From positions 372,001 through 436,000 of the forward strand of contig NZ_CP143889.1 in assembly GCF_036417355.1 (NCBI RefSeq): a stretch of 64,000 nucleotides of DNA, given 5' to 3'. How positions within the stretch are numbered: position 1 is the first letter of the stretch; every line of letters starts with the position of its first letter. The notes beneath the pieces were generated by a model, which saw nothing but the letters and a program-made list of their open reading frames with translations, had not been told where the DNA came from and made no database searches. Position numbers and translations under genes: made by a program. The DNA comes from Akkermansia sp. RCC_12PD (lineage in GTDB: Bacteria > Verrucomicrobiota > Verrucomicrobiia > Verrucomicrobiales > Akkermansiaceae). Positions 43,457 through 52,517 of the stretch are shown piece after piece.

Positions 43457-43975
43457 TAATCATTAATTGTAAAAACATTAAAAAATAGATGTCTTCTATA
43501 GACATATCCTTATACTCTGAAAATGCATGAAACTTTTAAATTTTTTTCATGTAATAAAAATCCTAAAATACTCACTTAAAAAATGAGAAAAAATTCTTCA
43601 GGGAAAGAAAGAATCGTTACCTTTGTCAGTTGAAGGAGTTCACTCATCATAGAAATAAATTAATTTTCGGAACTATTTACTTTAGTCTTGTATCAGTCGT
43701 TTTGGCTGCCTCTCCCGCCAATTTATTACCGAATATCAGCGTTAGCAACAATGCAATATTCTAACAAGGTTATTCTACATAATTCCGTTAATTTTTAACC
43801 GCTGCAAACCTATCGGCTTGCAGCGGTTTTTACTTTACCTACAAAGGAAAAAGCTTTTTGTTAAAAATATTAAAGACAGATTTTTGGGGAGCCACAATGG
43901 CTGGCTTTTCATTTTCCATTCCGGAAACGCATCAAAGGTCTGTACACGCTGACGAGCATTACTTATATTTCCGCC
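43457..43975 (+). other. 519-base AT-rich intergenic region upstream of crcB
   Basis: Strikingly A+T-rich and without a gene. It contains weak hairpins just after the collar gene (43489-43494 with 43500-43505; 43526-43532 with 43545-43551) and one strong terminator at 43797-43828 that has no gene directly before it. The part just before crcB (43860-43975) was inspected for a fluoride riboswitch but the conserved core could not be matched. Confidence 0.5.
43797..43828 (+). terminator. Orphan rho-independent terminator
   Basis: An 11-bp stem AACCGCTGCAA (43797-43807) with its complement (43818-43828), followed by TTTACTTT. It resembles the tRNA-Pro terminator in its first bases (TTTTAACCGCT). 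The nearest upstream plus-strand gene ends 340 bases away, so it could end a long 3' region or a small RNA. Confidence 0.75.
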
Positions 43976-44350
43976 GTGAAAAGCATCCTCCTAATCGGCT
44001 TGGGCAGCTTTATCGGCGGAGTACTCCGGCACCTTCTTTCCTGCTGCCTGAATGATTCCGTCGTGAAGGGATTTCCCCTCGGGACTCTGGCCGTCAATCT
44101 GGCCGGATGTTTTCTGATCGGCATTTTGTACGGCTTTTTTGACCGGGGCACATTGATCAATCAGGAACTGCGCATTTTTCTCACCATCGGGCTGTGCGGA
44201 GGCTTTACCACCTTTTCCACCTTCATGAATGAAAATTTCCTGATGGCGCAGGGCGCTCAATTCTTCACGCTGCTTCTCTATGCCGTCCTGAGTCTGGCAG
44301 GCGGCTTCCTGGCCGTCTGGCTGGGCTATACGCTGCTTAAGGCGGTATGA
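43976..44350 (+). CDS. crcB: Fluoride channel CrcB/Fluc
   Basis: 124 residues from a GTG, the only start that keeps the first helix (KSILLIGLGSFIGGVLRHLL). Four transmembrane helices. Family signatures: GGVLRHLLS, FPLGTLAVNLAGCFLIGIL with the pore Asn, and LTIGLCGGFTTFSTFMNEN, whose Gly-Gly-Phe-Thr-Thr-Phe-Ser-Thr-Phe string forms the fluoride path. Forms a dual-topology dimer that lets fluoride leave the cell. Confidence 0.93.
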   Translation: MKSILLIGLGSFIGGVLRHLLSCCLNDSVVKGFPLGTLAVNLAGCFLIGILYGFFDRGTLINQELRIFLTIGLCGGFTTFSTFMNENFLMAQGAQFFTLLLYAVLSLAGGFLAVWLGYTLLKAV

Positions 44351-44496
44351 TTCTGTTCATCCCGTGCCAACCCGGGAACAGGATAAAAGGATGCGCTTCA
44401 TCAAGCAATCCGCCGGACGGCTGAATCAACTACGGCACGGGATGGGCATCTCACGTTTTCCATACAGCCGGAATAGAGGCTTGCGTCAATTTTATA

Positions 44497-44525
44497 TTGC
44501 CTTCCTGGCTGGTAAGTCATATATC
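44497..44525 (+). promoter_or_regulatory. Candidate promoter of the amino-acid ABC transporter
   Basis: TTGCCT (44497-44502), 17-base spacer, TATATC (44520-44525), about 40 bases before the ATG at 44566. Confidence 0.4.
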
Positions 44526-44565
44526 CCAGCGGTTCAACCGCCATCATGTACTCATTCACCCTGCC

Positions 44566-46050
44566 ATGCCGCTGATCCATCTTCTGAAATGCCTCGGAGC
44601 CCTGTTGACAAGCTGGTGCCTGTTGTGTTCCGGAGCCTCCGCGGCGGATAACGGCAGAATCCTGATGGTGACGGAGGCCACGTTCCCGCCCTATGAGTTC
44701 CGGGAGGAAAACGCCATCATGGGCATTGATCCGGAGATCATGCGGGAAGTAGCCAGACGCGCCGGGAAGGAACTGGTGATTGAAGACATGAGCTTCGATT
44801 CCGTGATTACGGCCGTGGTTTCCGGCAAGGCGGATGTGGCGGCCTCCGGAATCACGGTGACTCCGGAACGCCGGAAACAAGTGGATTTTTCCATTCCCTA
44901 CGTGGAGGCGGCCCAGGTGATCATCGTTCCCAAAGGTTCTTCCATCCGGAGCAGGGACGATATCCGGGGCCGGAGAATCGGCGTTCAGCACGGAGCTACG
45001 GGGGACATTTACGTCACCCGCAACATCCAGCAGCCGGAACGCTTTCCCAACGGGGCGCTGGCCGTGGCCGCACTGGCGGCAGGCAAGGTGGACCTGGTGG
45101 TTATTGACCGGGACCCGGCAAGGATGTACCTGGCCAACCATGATGAGCTGGAAATACTGCCGGAGCCCCTGACCTCGGAAACGTACGCCATTGCCATACG
45201 CAAGGGAAACACGGAACTCCTCCAGCACGTCAACAAGGTCATTGCCGACATGCAGGCGTCCGGGAAGCTGGAAGAGATACGGGCCAAATACGCCGCCATG
45301 CAGGTCAGGCCTCCCGGTTCATCCGGCGCCCATGCCGCAGGAACCGGTTGGCTGGAAGGCAAGTGGCTGGACCTGAAAGAGTCGTTTGAGGTCAATTTTA
45401 TTCAGGAAGGACGCTGGAAGTACTTGGCCAACGGTTTTCTGGTTACGGTGGAGATTTCCTTCTTTTCCGTACTTCTGGGCGTTCTGATGGGTTTCGTGGT
45501 GGCCGTCATCCGCGCCACCCACGACAAGACGGGAAAGCTCCGTTTCCTGAATGCTCTCTGCAAGCTGTACCTCACGGTCATCCGGGGCACCCCCGTTGTC
45601 GTGCAGCTGCTGATCATCTACTTCATCATCTTCGGTTCCGTGGATATCAGCAAGGTGCTGGTGGCTGTGGTCGCCTTCGGCTTCAACTCCGGCGCCTACG
45701 TGGCGGAAATCATCCGCGGCGGCATCATGGCCATCGACAAGGGGCAGTTCGAAGCAGGCCGCAGCCTGGGCCTGGGATATGCGCAGACCATGATTTACAT
45801 CATTCTTCCGCAAGCATTTAAAAACGTGCTGCCCTCCCTGGGGAACGAATTCATCGTGCTCCTGAAGGAAACCAGCGTCTCCGGCTACATCGCCCTTCAG
45901 GACCTGACCAAGGGCGGCGACATCATCCGCAGCCAGACCTACACCGCCTTCATGCCCCTGATGGCCGTGGCCCTGATTTACCTGGCCATGGTCATGCTGT
46001 TCAGCTGGCTGCTGGGCAAGCTGGAAAGGAGACTGAAAAACAATGAATGA
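44566..46050 (+). CDS. Amino-acid ABC transporter, substrate-binding protein fused to permease
   Basis: 494 residues. The signal peptide ([17 protein letters not shown]...GASAAD) decides the start at 44566. Residues about 30-250 are an SBP_bac_3 domain ([65 protein letters not shown]). Residues about 285-490 are a HisM/GlnP permease with five helices and the EAA loop [20 protein letters not shown]. Imports a polar amino acid. The following ATPase gene overlaps by eight bases. Confidence 0.92.
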   Translation: MPLIHLLKCLGALLTSWCLLCSGASAADNGRILMVTEATFPPYEFREENAIMGIDPEIMREVARRAGKELVIEDMSFDSVITAVVSGKADVAASGITVTPERRKQVDFSIPYVEAAQVIIVPKGSSIRSRDDIRGRRIGVQHGATGDIYVTRNIQQPERFPNGALAVAALAAGKVDLVVIDRDPARMYLANHDELEILPEPLTSETYAIAIRKGNTELLQHVNKVIADMQASGKLEEIRAKYAAMQVRPPGSSGAHAAGTGWLEGKWLDLKESFEVNFIQEGRWKYLANGFLVTVEISFFSVLLGVLMGFVVAVIRATHDKTGKLRFLNALCKLYLTVIRGTPVVVQLLIIYFIIFGSVDISKVLVAVVAFGFNSGAYVAEIIRGGIMAIDKGQFEAGRSLGLGYAQTMIYIILPQAFKNVLPSLGNEFIVLLKETSVSGYIALQDLTKGGDIIRSQTYTAFMPLMAVALIYLAMVMLFSWLLGKLERRLKNNE

Positions 46051-46798
46051 GCCGCCCCAACATACGCCCATGCCCATGTTCCAAATCAGCAATCTGGTGA
46101 AGGAGTTTAATGCCGTCCATGCGGTGCACGATGTCACCACGCAGATCAATCAGGGGGAGGTGGTGTTCATCGTAGGCCCCTCCGGTTCCGGAAAGAGCAC
46201 TTTCCTGCGCTGCCTGAACCTGCTTGAAGAACCCACCTCCGGGGAAATCCGGTTCAAGGGGGAACTTATCAACGCGCCCCATGCGGATGTAAACAAATTC
46301 CGGCAGCACGTAGGCATGGTCTTCCAGCATTTCAACCTTTTCCCTCATCTGACCATTCTGGAAAACATCACGATCGCCCCCGTGAAGACGGGCCGCGCCA
46401 CCAGAAAGGAAGCCACGGCCCAGGCGGAAGCCCTGCTCCAGCGCATCGGCCTGTATGACAAGCGGCATGCCTATCCCCTCCAGCTCTCCGGCGGCCAGAA
46501 GCAGCGCATTGCCATCGTGCGTTCCCTGGTCATGAATCCGGACGTCATCCTGTTTGACGAACCGACTTCCGCCCTGGACCCGGAAATGGTGGGGGAAGTC
46601 CTTTCCCTGATGAAGGAGCTGGCTAAAGGCGGCCTGACGATGGCGGTCGTCACCCATGAAATAGGATTCGCCCGGGAAGTGGCCACCCGCATTATATTCA
46701 TGGACAGGGGAAAAATTGTGGAGGAAGGCTCCCCTTCCCAGGTCATCGACCACCCGTCACATCCCAGGCTGAAGGAATTCTTCTCCAAGGTACTTTAA
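46043..46798 (+). CDS. glnQ: Amino-acid ABC transporter ATP-binding protein
   Basis: 251 residues. GlnQ/HisP type. Walker A is [17 protein letters not shown], the Q-loop [19 protein letters not shown], the signature [15 protein letters not shown], and Walker [21 protein letters not shown], with the H-loop in [13 protein letters not shown]. It powers the fused binding-protein/permease encoded upstream; its start overlaps that gene by eight bases. The substrate is not fixed by sequence, so the symbol reflects the family. Convergent with the A/B array. Confidence 0.93.
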   Translation: MNEPPQHTPMPMFQISNLVKEFNAVHAVHDVTTQINQGEVVFIVGPSGSGKSTFLRCLNLLEEPTSGEIRFKGELINAPHADVNKFRQHVGMVFQHFNLFPHLTILENITIAPVKTGRATRKEATAQAEALLQRIGLYDKRHAYPLQLSGGQKQRIAIVRSLVMNPDVILFDEPTSALDPEMVGEVLSLMKELAKGGLTMAVVTHEIGFAREVATRIIFMDRGKIVEEGSPSQVIDHPSHPRLKEFFSKVL

Positions 46799-46948
46799 AC
46801 GGAAGGACAGTCCGGAATCAGGAAAGACCGCGTCCCTGCCCGTCCGGAGCATGGATTCACACAAAAAATGCTTCCGGAACCATTCCTCCGCCCCAGCCGG
46901 AGAAACCGCCACAAGAGGCCATGGAGTTTCTGCTCCCGGAGGCCTCCA

Positions 46949-47809
46949 TTACTTTCTTTGGCCTCCCCATCCTATTCTGACATCCACAGGCACGGTGACG
47001 ATATCAACGTGCTGTTTGTACAGCAGCTTGACTTTCAATACCGGCAACTCTCCCTGATAAGGGAATTGCAGGACATAGCCATCCTCCAGAAAATTCTCCG
47101 AAACACTCCCGAAAAAGGATAACACCGAAGAATCAATTTTCCTTCCTTTTCCATCAAACAACTGCCATTCATCAATCATGAAACGGTGCTCGCTGCCCAG
47201 TGACACACGTACGGTGAACTGCTCTCCCTTCCTTTCCGCCAGACTTACCGTCCATTCACAGGCGGGTTCCTCCTCTGCAACGATGATGTCGCCTTTCTGC
47301 TCTCTTTCAGCATACGGCGACAAAGGCACATCCTTTTTGACCTCCTTTTCCTCCAGCGGAAATTCATAAAGGGGCGTCTCCCGGTCACGCGCCACAGGAA
47401 CACGAAGCGTTCCCCGCAAACGCACCCATGATGCGTCCGCAGCCGGCAGGCGTGGACACTCGCCGTAAACCAGCGTCTTGTTCACGCTCTCCCTGGACGC
47501 TCCACCAAGAAAGGCAAGATTAAACGTCACATCGCCCAGCTTTTTCCCCGTGGAATCCTCCGCCGTCAGAACTTGTTCCTGAACCTTGTCGTCAGCTTCA
47601 AAATTCAGGGGGGCAGGGACACTCAGCATGGCTCCAAATATCAATTTCGGAATCGGGAGGCTCTCTCCCTTTCTATCCATCAACCCTATTTGGACTACCG
47701 GAAATTCCACTTTTACATCGGAACTTTTTAAGCCGCCCGCATCCTGCGCTCCGGCAAACATCGCCAAGCCTGTCATCCAGAATATTCCGCAACTTTTCTT
47801 CATCATCAT
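46949..47809 (-). CDS. Array protein A6 (family A, exported, dyad 6)
   Basis: 286 residues, last gene of the alternating array. Signal peptide MMMKKSCGIFWMTGLAMFAGAQ; any of three consecutive ATGs (47809, 47806, 47803) may be the start, and all overlap or touch the B6 stop. Family A marks: AEDSTGKKLGDVTFNLAF, ASWVRLRGTLRVPVAR, TPLYEFPLEEKEV and the C-terminal VPVDVRIGWGGQRK. It is the most worn A copy: the tail lacks RGEIxxEP. Beta-rich, no catalytic motif seen. Function unknown; probably pairs with B6. Confidence 0.85.
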   Translation of the reverse strand: MMMKKSCGIFWMTGLAMFAGAQDAGGLKSSDVKVEFPVVQIGLMDRKGESLPIPKLIFGAMLSVPAPLNFEADDKVQEQVLTAEDSTGKKLGDVTFNLAFLGGASRESVNKTLVYGECPRLPAADASWVRLRGTLRVPVARDRETPLYEFPLEEKEVKKDVPLSPYAEREQKGDIIVAEEEPACEWTVSLAERKGEQFTVRVSLGSEHRFMIDEWQLFDGKGRKIDSSVLSFFGSVSENFLEDGYVLQFPYQGELPVLKVKLLYKQHVDIVTVPVDVRIGWGGQRK

Positions 47810-48696
47810 TCTCCGTTCCCGTTTATTTCACAGTTTTCCCCGGCCGCCCCCGCCGGGAGAACCATTCCCGCCATGCCAATCCTGAATGAAACGGGAACTT
47901 CCGCTTCCTTCAATCCCGACGCATACCGGATCCTGAAATTCAGCCGATTGTCTTCCGGTCTTTGCAGAACAAAGAATGCCGCCCATGTGGACTTCCCGTT
48001 CCTGAAATTTCCCGGCAGCAGAGATTGATTGTTCTTCTCTTCCGGATTGTCCCGATCCACTAATTCCAATTCGCGGGCTCCGCTTCCATCCGGAAGAACC
48101 AAACTCAACTCCACCCATACATTATCTTTCTGGCCGGGAATGGAGAAACCCCAGTTTGTCACGGTCAGCTCCGTGTGTACATCCTCTTCCTTCCCGTGGT
48201 TCAGTACGGCTTTTTCCAGCACCACGGGAACCCCCGTCCCCTTTTCCAATGGGACCGACACCACTTCCGAATCCCTGTCCATGCTTGAAACCATAACGGC
48301 GGCAGTTCCCCGAACTTCCACCCAGCGGGCATCCCGCCCAGGCGTCCAATCCCTTCCCTCCACGGAAAGCCACGGCCGGAGAGGGCTTACCATCCACCGT
48401 TCTGTCACGGAAGCTTGATGGAACAACTGCACACCGGGAGGGCGGCTTCCCAGAGAATCACATAAATCCAGCCGCGTTTTCTCCAAATGCACAGAGGCGA
48501 TTTTCCAAGGAGCCGTACACTGGAACAGCATGTGCATGGTCAGATGCGGGACAGTGTCTTTTCCATGGAACCAGCCTTCGCCGCTCCATATATTCACGGA
48601 GTGGATAACCGCCTTCACGGCAGGTTCGGAAACCGGCTGCGCATGAAGCAACACCGGCACGCATGCCAGTACGGATGAAAACAAGGCACGGAACAT
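47806..48696 (-). CDS. Array protein B6 (family B, exported, dyad 6)
   Basis: 296 residues with signal peptide MFRALFSSVLACVPVLLHAQ. Family B marks are weakened: the second block reads DSLGSRPPGV instead of DSxGSSCSGM, but WTPGRDARWVEVRG, VPVVLEKAV and the C-terminal VPVSFRIGMAGMV are in place. It stops inside the ATG cluster of A6 (four-base overlap), so translation is coupled. Together with B1 it is the most divergent B protein. Confidence 0.85.
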   Translation of the reverse strand: MFRALFSSVLACVPVLLHAQPVSEPAVKAVIHSVNIWSGEGWFHGKDTVPHLTMHMLFQCTAPWKIASVHLEKTRLDLCDSLGSRPPGVQLFHQASVTERWMVSPLRPWLSVEGRDWTPGRDARWVEVRGTAAVMVSSMDRDSEVVSVPLEKGTGVPVVLEKAVLNHGKEEDVHTELTVTNWGFSIPGQKDNVWVELSLVLPDGSGARELELVDRDNPEEKNNQSLLPGNFRNGKSTWAAFFVLQRPEDNRLNFRIRYASGLKEAEVPVSFRIGMAGMVLPAGAAGENCEINGNGE

Positions 48697-48791
48697 TACG
48701 TCAAAGAAAAATTCTCCATTCAGTGTAACTTACATATGAATAAATACAAGCGGCTTCCGCATCGTTTTTCCTGTTCGGCCCCCGGGCAGGT

Positions 48792-49673
48792 TCACTTTCC
48801 TTTCCTGATTTTCCCCCTCATGCCCAGTTTGACATCCACGGGGACAGCTACCGTTTCATGGGGAATTTGGTAAAGGATGCGGAACCTGAGTTTTTCCAGC
48901 TTTTCCGGTTCTTTAAAGACAAAACGTTTTGCCCAGTAGGCGGAAGAATCGTCTCCATCAGAAGAATAGTTGGTACCAAGAGGGGATGCCTTCAATGATT
49001 CATCCTTTTCATTCAGTATCTCGAAGGAATCCAGACGGAAAGCGGAGTCAGCCTTCAGACCGATCATCACTGTGACCATTTTCCCATCCTGATTTTCATA
49101 CGTGCTGTAATCCTCCAGCACAAGCTTTCCCGCTGAAGGCCCTTGAACAGATACAACGTCGGCGCCTTCCTCCCCTTCTTCACTGTTTCCGGGCAACGGC
49201 ACATCTATCTTCGTCCCTTTTGACAGAGGCAGCTCATAAACGCGGCTTTTCAATGTCCGGGCCAGGGAAATGCGCCATACCCCTTGCAGCCGTATCCAGG
49301 AAACTCCCGGGAGCGGAATCTCCCCCGCCGTGCCCCTCATCCCGGTTTGGCGCCATCCTTTCCGGGAGGATTGAAACGGGCTTATGTCAAACTCCACGGG
49401 AGCCAGCTTCCTCCCCGCGGAATCTACGGCCTCCAGATACTGGACTCCGGAATGCTCCCACACCGCAAAGGACAAAGGCTCTTTAACACTTAATATTGCT
49501 TCTACATTCAACTCCAACGGGATTTTTTCCTTGCGCTCCCTCTTGGATAATCCTACGGAAACAAATTCAATTCTTACCGGCTGCTTTTCTTCCTTCCCAT
49601 CCTTTTCCGGAGCGGCGTCCCCCAGGGAAGCTCCCAGAATCAGGCAGATGCCCGGAATGGCGTATCTCTTCAT
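48792..49673 (-). CDS. Array protein A5 (family A, exported, dyad 5)
   Basis: 293 residues, signal peptide MKRYAIPGICLILGASLGDA. Family A marks: VDSAGRKLAPVEFDIS, VSWIRLQGVWRISLAR, SRVYELPLSKGT, FRLDSFEILNEKDESL, EKLRFRILYQIP and the end VPVDVKLGMRGKIRKG. Its start is one base after the B5 stop. No known domain. Confidence 0.88.
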   Translation of the reverse strand: MKRYAIPGICLILGASLGDAAPEKDGKEEKQPVRIEFVSVGLSKRERKEKIPLELNVEAILSVKEPLSFAVWEHSGVQYLEAVDSAGRKLAPVEFDISPFQSSRKGWRQTGMRGTAGEIPLPGVSWIRLQGVWRISLARTLKSRVYELPLSKGTKIDVPLPGNSEEGEEGADVVSVQGPSAGKLVLEDYSTYENQDGKMVTVMIGLKADSAFRLDSFEILNEKDESLKASPLGTNYSSDGDDSSAYWAKRFVFKEPEKLEKLRFRILYQIPHETVAVPVDVKLGMRGKIRKGK

Positions 49674-49674
49674 A

Positions 49675-50514
49675 TCAATTTTTTTTCGTTGAACCTTCCT
49701 GTTTTTCCCCCATGCCGAACAAGCCGAAGCGGATATTCACCGGAACCACGATCTTTTTCATCCCGGTTGCGTACCTGACGGAAATATCCAGTCCCTCCTC
49801 CTTCCTGTCGCCCAGCTCCAGATAGCGGCACCAGTCATGCTTTCCGCCGGGATCAATGCCGCTTCCACCGTACTCCGCCACCGGCAGCGGAGTACCGTCC
49901 TCCGTGTGCGTCTCCATGTCCAGCAGGCCCAGCCTGACGGGGGAAACCAGGGAGAACATGACCTGAGAACTCTCTTCCTGTCCGCACCAGGCACCCAACC
50001 TGCTCACCGACAGTTGCACCTTCACATCTTCGCCGTTCGAGCCGGCACCCTTGAGCGTCAGCGGCACGGAAAATCCGTTGACCAGCTTGACCTTCACTTT
50101 CTCCGACAGTACGGCAGTCCGGTACATGAAAAAAGGAATTTCCCCCTTCAGTTCCACCCATTCCGTATCTTCCGCGGGCAGCCAGTCCTCCCAGGACAGG
50201 GAAATCTCACCGGTTTTTTCATTAAAAGCAAAGTCATTGCGGGAAATATACCGGCACTCGCCTTTGGAACTGGCATCTCCCCTGGAATCCACCAATTTCA
50301 GACTGGCGTTGCTTTCATCAAAATAGGCTGCCTTCCAGCCAGTTTCCTCCAGGAATGACAGTTCCAAGTCAATCCTTTCCGGATCCGTACTGATTTCCCA
50401 TCTGTCCAAGGAGAGGGATATGGCTGGTTCCCCGGGAGCTTCCTTCGCAAGTGCGGAACAACAAACGGCCATGCAGCAAAACACGGACAGCCAGGGTATG
50501 ATTCGGTAGAGCAT
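49675..50514 (-). CDS. Array protein B5 (family B, exported, dyad 5)
   Basis: 279 residues, the shortest B. Signal peptide MLYRIIPWLSVFCCMAVCCS...A, with several Cys in the hydrophobic core but no lipobox at its end. Marks: LDRWEISTD, VDSRGDASSKGECRY, WEDWLPAEDTEWVELKG, VPLTLKGAG, LGLLDMETHTEDGTPLP and VPVNIRFGLFGMGEK. A possible promoter (-35-like TTGAGA 50569-50574, 19-base spacer, TATCAT 50544-50549) lies in the 109 bases upstream. Confidence 0.88.
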   Translation of the reverse strand: MLYRIIPWLSVFCCMAVCCSALAKEAPGEPAISLSLDRWEISTDPERIDLELSFLEETGWKAAYFDESNASLKLVDSRGDASSKGECRYISRNDFAFNEKTGEISLSWEDWLPAEDTEWVELKGEIPFFMYRTAVLSEKVKVKLVNGFSVPLTLKGAGSNGEDVKVQLSVSRLGAWCGQEESSQVMFSLVSPVRLGLLDMETHTEDGTPLPVAEYGGSGIDPGGKHDWCRYLELGDRKEEGLDISVRYATGMKKIVVPVNIRFGLFGMGEKQEGSTKKN

Positions 50515-50623
50515 GGGTAGGGGAACAAACAGGATTTCCTGTAATGATAATCACATTACCAACGATGATCTCAAAACGGAAGAGCTTTTTCCGATGACCG
50601 GAGAACCGTTTCCGGTGCGGATA

Positions 50624-51523
50624 TTATTTCCTGTTTCCCGGCTCATCCCGTATTTCTCCCCTCATGCCAAATTTGATATCTACCGGAATTTTTACTAATT
50701 TCCGGAAGGCCCTGTAAATCGGCCGGATCCTGAGTTTTTTCCCGTCTCCAAGGTCCTCAAAAAAATACGTGGCATCCGCTCTACAGAAAGATTCCACTGG
50801 AGAATAGGACATTCCCCCAGTCATGGTTTCCAGGACTTCATTCTTGTCATTCAAGATTTGAAATGCAGAAAGCTCAATGGGAGCGTCTGCCTCCAGGCCA
50901 ATCTCCGCTTTGACCATTTTTTTGCCCTCATACTCAATTTTTTTATATTCTTTCAGAACAATTCTTGAGGAAGAAGCCGTCCGGGCTGTCACCACATCTT
51001 CACTTGCCTCCCCTTCCCCGCCGTTGCTGCCGGGCACGTCAATGTAAACTTCCGTTCCTTTCTCCGCAGGCAGTTCATAAACGTCTCCCTTCACCAGCCG
51101 GGCAAGAGGCACCCGCAGCGTTCCTTTCAAACGCAGCCAGGCGGCATCCGGGCCGGGCGCTTCTCCGGCAGTCCCGGCAATGCGTAAATACACCATGCCA
51201 TCCGCCGTGTTCTGAATCGTTGCTGACAAACGGATTTCCGCCGGTGCCAGTTTTCGTCCGGAAGAGTCCGTTACATCCAGATATTGCAACCCGGTGTCGG
51301 CATATTCCCCAAAACATCGTGGTTCACTGACACTCAAAATCATGCAGAATTTCAACTTGAGAGCGCTTTCTTCCCAAACGCCGTTCCGGCACCTCCGATC
51401 ACTATCCCACCCAACATTATCCATTCCAATGCCCACTTCATTTTCCACCGCCGCTCCGCGTCCTGTCTGAACCGCCACCCATGAGAGGGCCACCGCCGCC
51501 GGAACCAGCCAGTTACTTATCAT
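50624..51523 (-). CDS. Array protein A4 (family A, exported, dyad 4)
   Basis: 299 residues from the Met at 51523 (MISNWLVPAAVALSWVAV, a signal peptide). Earlier in-frame Mets at 51544, 51538 and 51532 are possible and give a longer overlap with B4. With any of them the gene overlaps the B4 stop at 51513. Marks: VTDSSGRKLAPAEIRL, AAWLRLKGTLRVPLAR, GDVYELPAEKGTEV, LSAFQILNDKNEVLE, KKLRIRPIYRAFR and the end PVDIKFGMRGEIRDEP. Confidence 0.86.
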   Translation of the reverse strand: MISNWLVPAAVALSWVAVQTGRGAAVENEVGIGMDNVGWDSDRRCRNGVWEESALKLKFCMILSVSEPRCFGEYADTGLQYLDVTDSSGRKLAPAEIRLSATIQNTADGMVYLRIAGTAGEAPGPDAAWLRLKGTLRVPLARLVKGDVYELPAEKGTEVYIDVPGSNGGEGEASEDVVTARTASSSRIVLKEYKKIEYEGKKMVKAEIGLEADAPIELSAFQILNDKNEVLETMTGGMSYSPVESFCRADATYFFEDLGDGKKLRIRPIYRAFRKLVKIPVDIKFGMRGEIRDEPGNRK

Positions 51524-52439
51524 GCCGTGCATTCTCATCTCCATTCCCTTCTTGTTGAATATTCCGGTTTTCCATGACTCCGAACAGGCCGAACCGTGCC
51601 TGTACCGGAACCATGATTTTTTTCAATTCGTCAGCATAGTTGACGGAAACCTTCCATTCCTCCCCCTTGATGTCCTCCTCCCGGAAGTTCACGATCCAGC
51701 AGTATTTCCCGCCGGGATGATCCGCTTCCCCGGAAATGCATTCCGACGAACCATCCACGGGCAGCACGGCTCCAGCTTCGGATTCCATTTTAACTCCCAG
51801 AAAACCTATTTTTGACGGTGCCAGCAGATGAAGAGATACCCACCCCTCGCTCCCGATAACCTTGTAGGGAACCACCTTCAGTACGGCATTCACGTCCTTT
51901 CCATCCGGTCCGGCATTCCGGAGGACCAGGGGAACGGAGTTTCCCTCCCCCATCTTCAGGGAAACGCTTTCCGACATGAAAGAAGCCCGGCAGATGAAAA
52001 AGGGTATCTTTCCGCTCACCTCCATCCATTTCGCGTCTGCCGACGGCAGCCAGGACTCCGTGGACAAAGTAATCCTCTTTCCCTTCTTCAGCCCCTCCAG
52101 CAACGAGGGGGAGTCATCATAACAACACTCCATGCCGGGGCACGAGGAACCTTCCGAGTCCGCCAGCTTCAATCCACTTTCACTGACCCCGCAGCAGGCA
52201 ATTTTCCAACCGGACTCTTCTGCGGCCTTCATCGTGACTTTCAATTCAAGATCAAGCTGCCTCTTCCGTGAAGGGTCTCCCATCCGTACAGATTGTGTGG
52301 ACCAGTTGTAAGGGGAAACGGTTATGACAGGTTCTTCAGGTATTTCCCCGGAAAAAGAGGAAGAGCAAAGGGCCATTCCCCAAACCGCCGGGCAGAATAA
52401 AAAACGGCAAAATATAAAATAGTTAAACGTTAGTCCCAT
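51513..52439 (-). CDS. Array protein B4 (family B, exported, dyad 4)
   Basis: 308 residues. The start at 52439 is chosen because the signal peptide (MGLTFNYFIFCRFLFCPAVW) begins there and a -10-like TATTTA ends just before it; the frame is open back to 52517. Marks: SPYNWSTQ, DSEGSSCPGMECCYD, LSTESWLPSADAKWMEVSG, VPLVLRNAG, KIGFLGVKMESEAG and VQARFGLFGVME. A long polar tail (QQEGNGDENARHDK) ends the protein. Confidence 0.86.
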   Translation of the reverse strand: MGLTFNYFIFCRFLFCPAVWGMALCSSSFSGEIPEEPVITVSPYNWSTQSVRMGDPSRKRQLDLELKVTMKAAEESGWKIACCGVSESGLKLADSEGSSCPGMECCYDDSPSLLEGLKKGKRITLSTESWLPSADAKWMEVSGKIPFFICRASFMSESVSLKMGEGNSVPLVLRNAGPDGKDVNAVLKVVPYKVIGSEGWVSLHLLAPSKIGFLGVKMESEAGAVLPVDGSSECISGEADHPGGKYCWIVNFREEDIKGEEWKVSVNYADELKKIMVPVQARFGLFGVMENRNIQQEGNGDENARHDK

Positions 52440-52444
52440 TCCAA

Positions 52445-52472
52445 TAAATATATTATTATTCACAATCATCAA
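52445..52472 (-). promoter_or_regulatory. Candidate promoter of dyad 4
   Basis: On the minus strand TTGATG (52467-52472), 16-base spacer, TATTTA (52445-52450), in a clearly AT-rich gap between A3 and B4. The -10 ends five bases before the B4 ATG at 52439, suggesting a nearly leaderless mRNA for this dyad. Confidence 0.35.
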
Positions 52473-52517
52473 CATGGATAATTTCCAGAAAATCAGTGCC
52501 GGGTTGCGGTGCAACAA

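Noticed and set aside
42159-43828. att direct repeat flanking the collar gene
   Set aside because: The shared string (TTTTAACCGCT) is only 11 bases and lies in two terminators of similar design; no integrase is present.
43860-43975. Fluoride riboswitch upstream of crcB
   Set aside because: AAACGC and GCTGACGAG fragments resemble parts of the crcB motif, but the GATG core and its pairing partners could not be matched by eye.
49675-50514. Lipoprotein signal in B5 and other B proteins (Cys in the signal peptide)
   Set aside because: The Cys residues lie inside the hydrophobic core, and no [LVI]-[ASTVI]-[GAS]-C is placed at its end.
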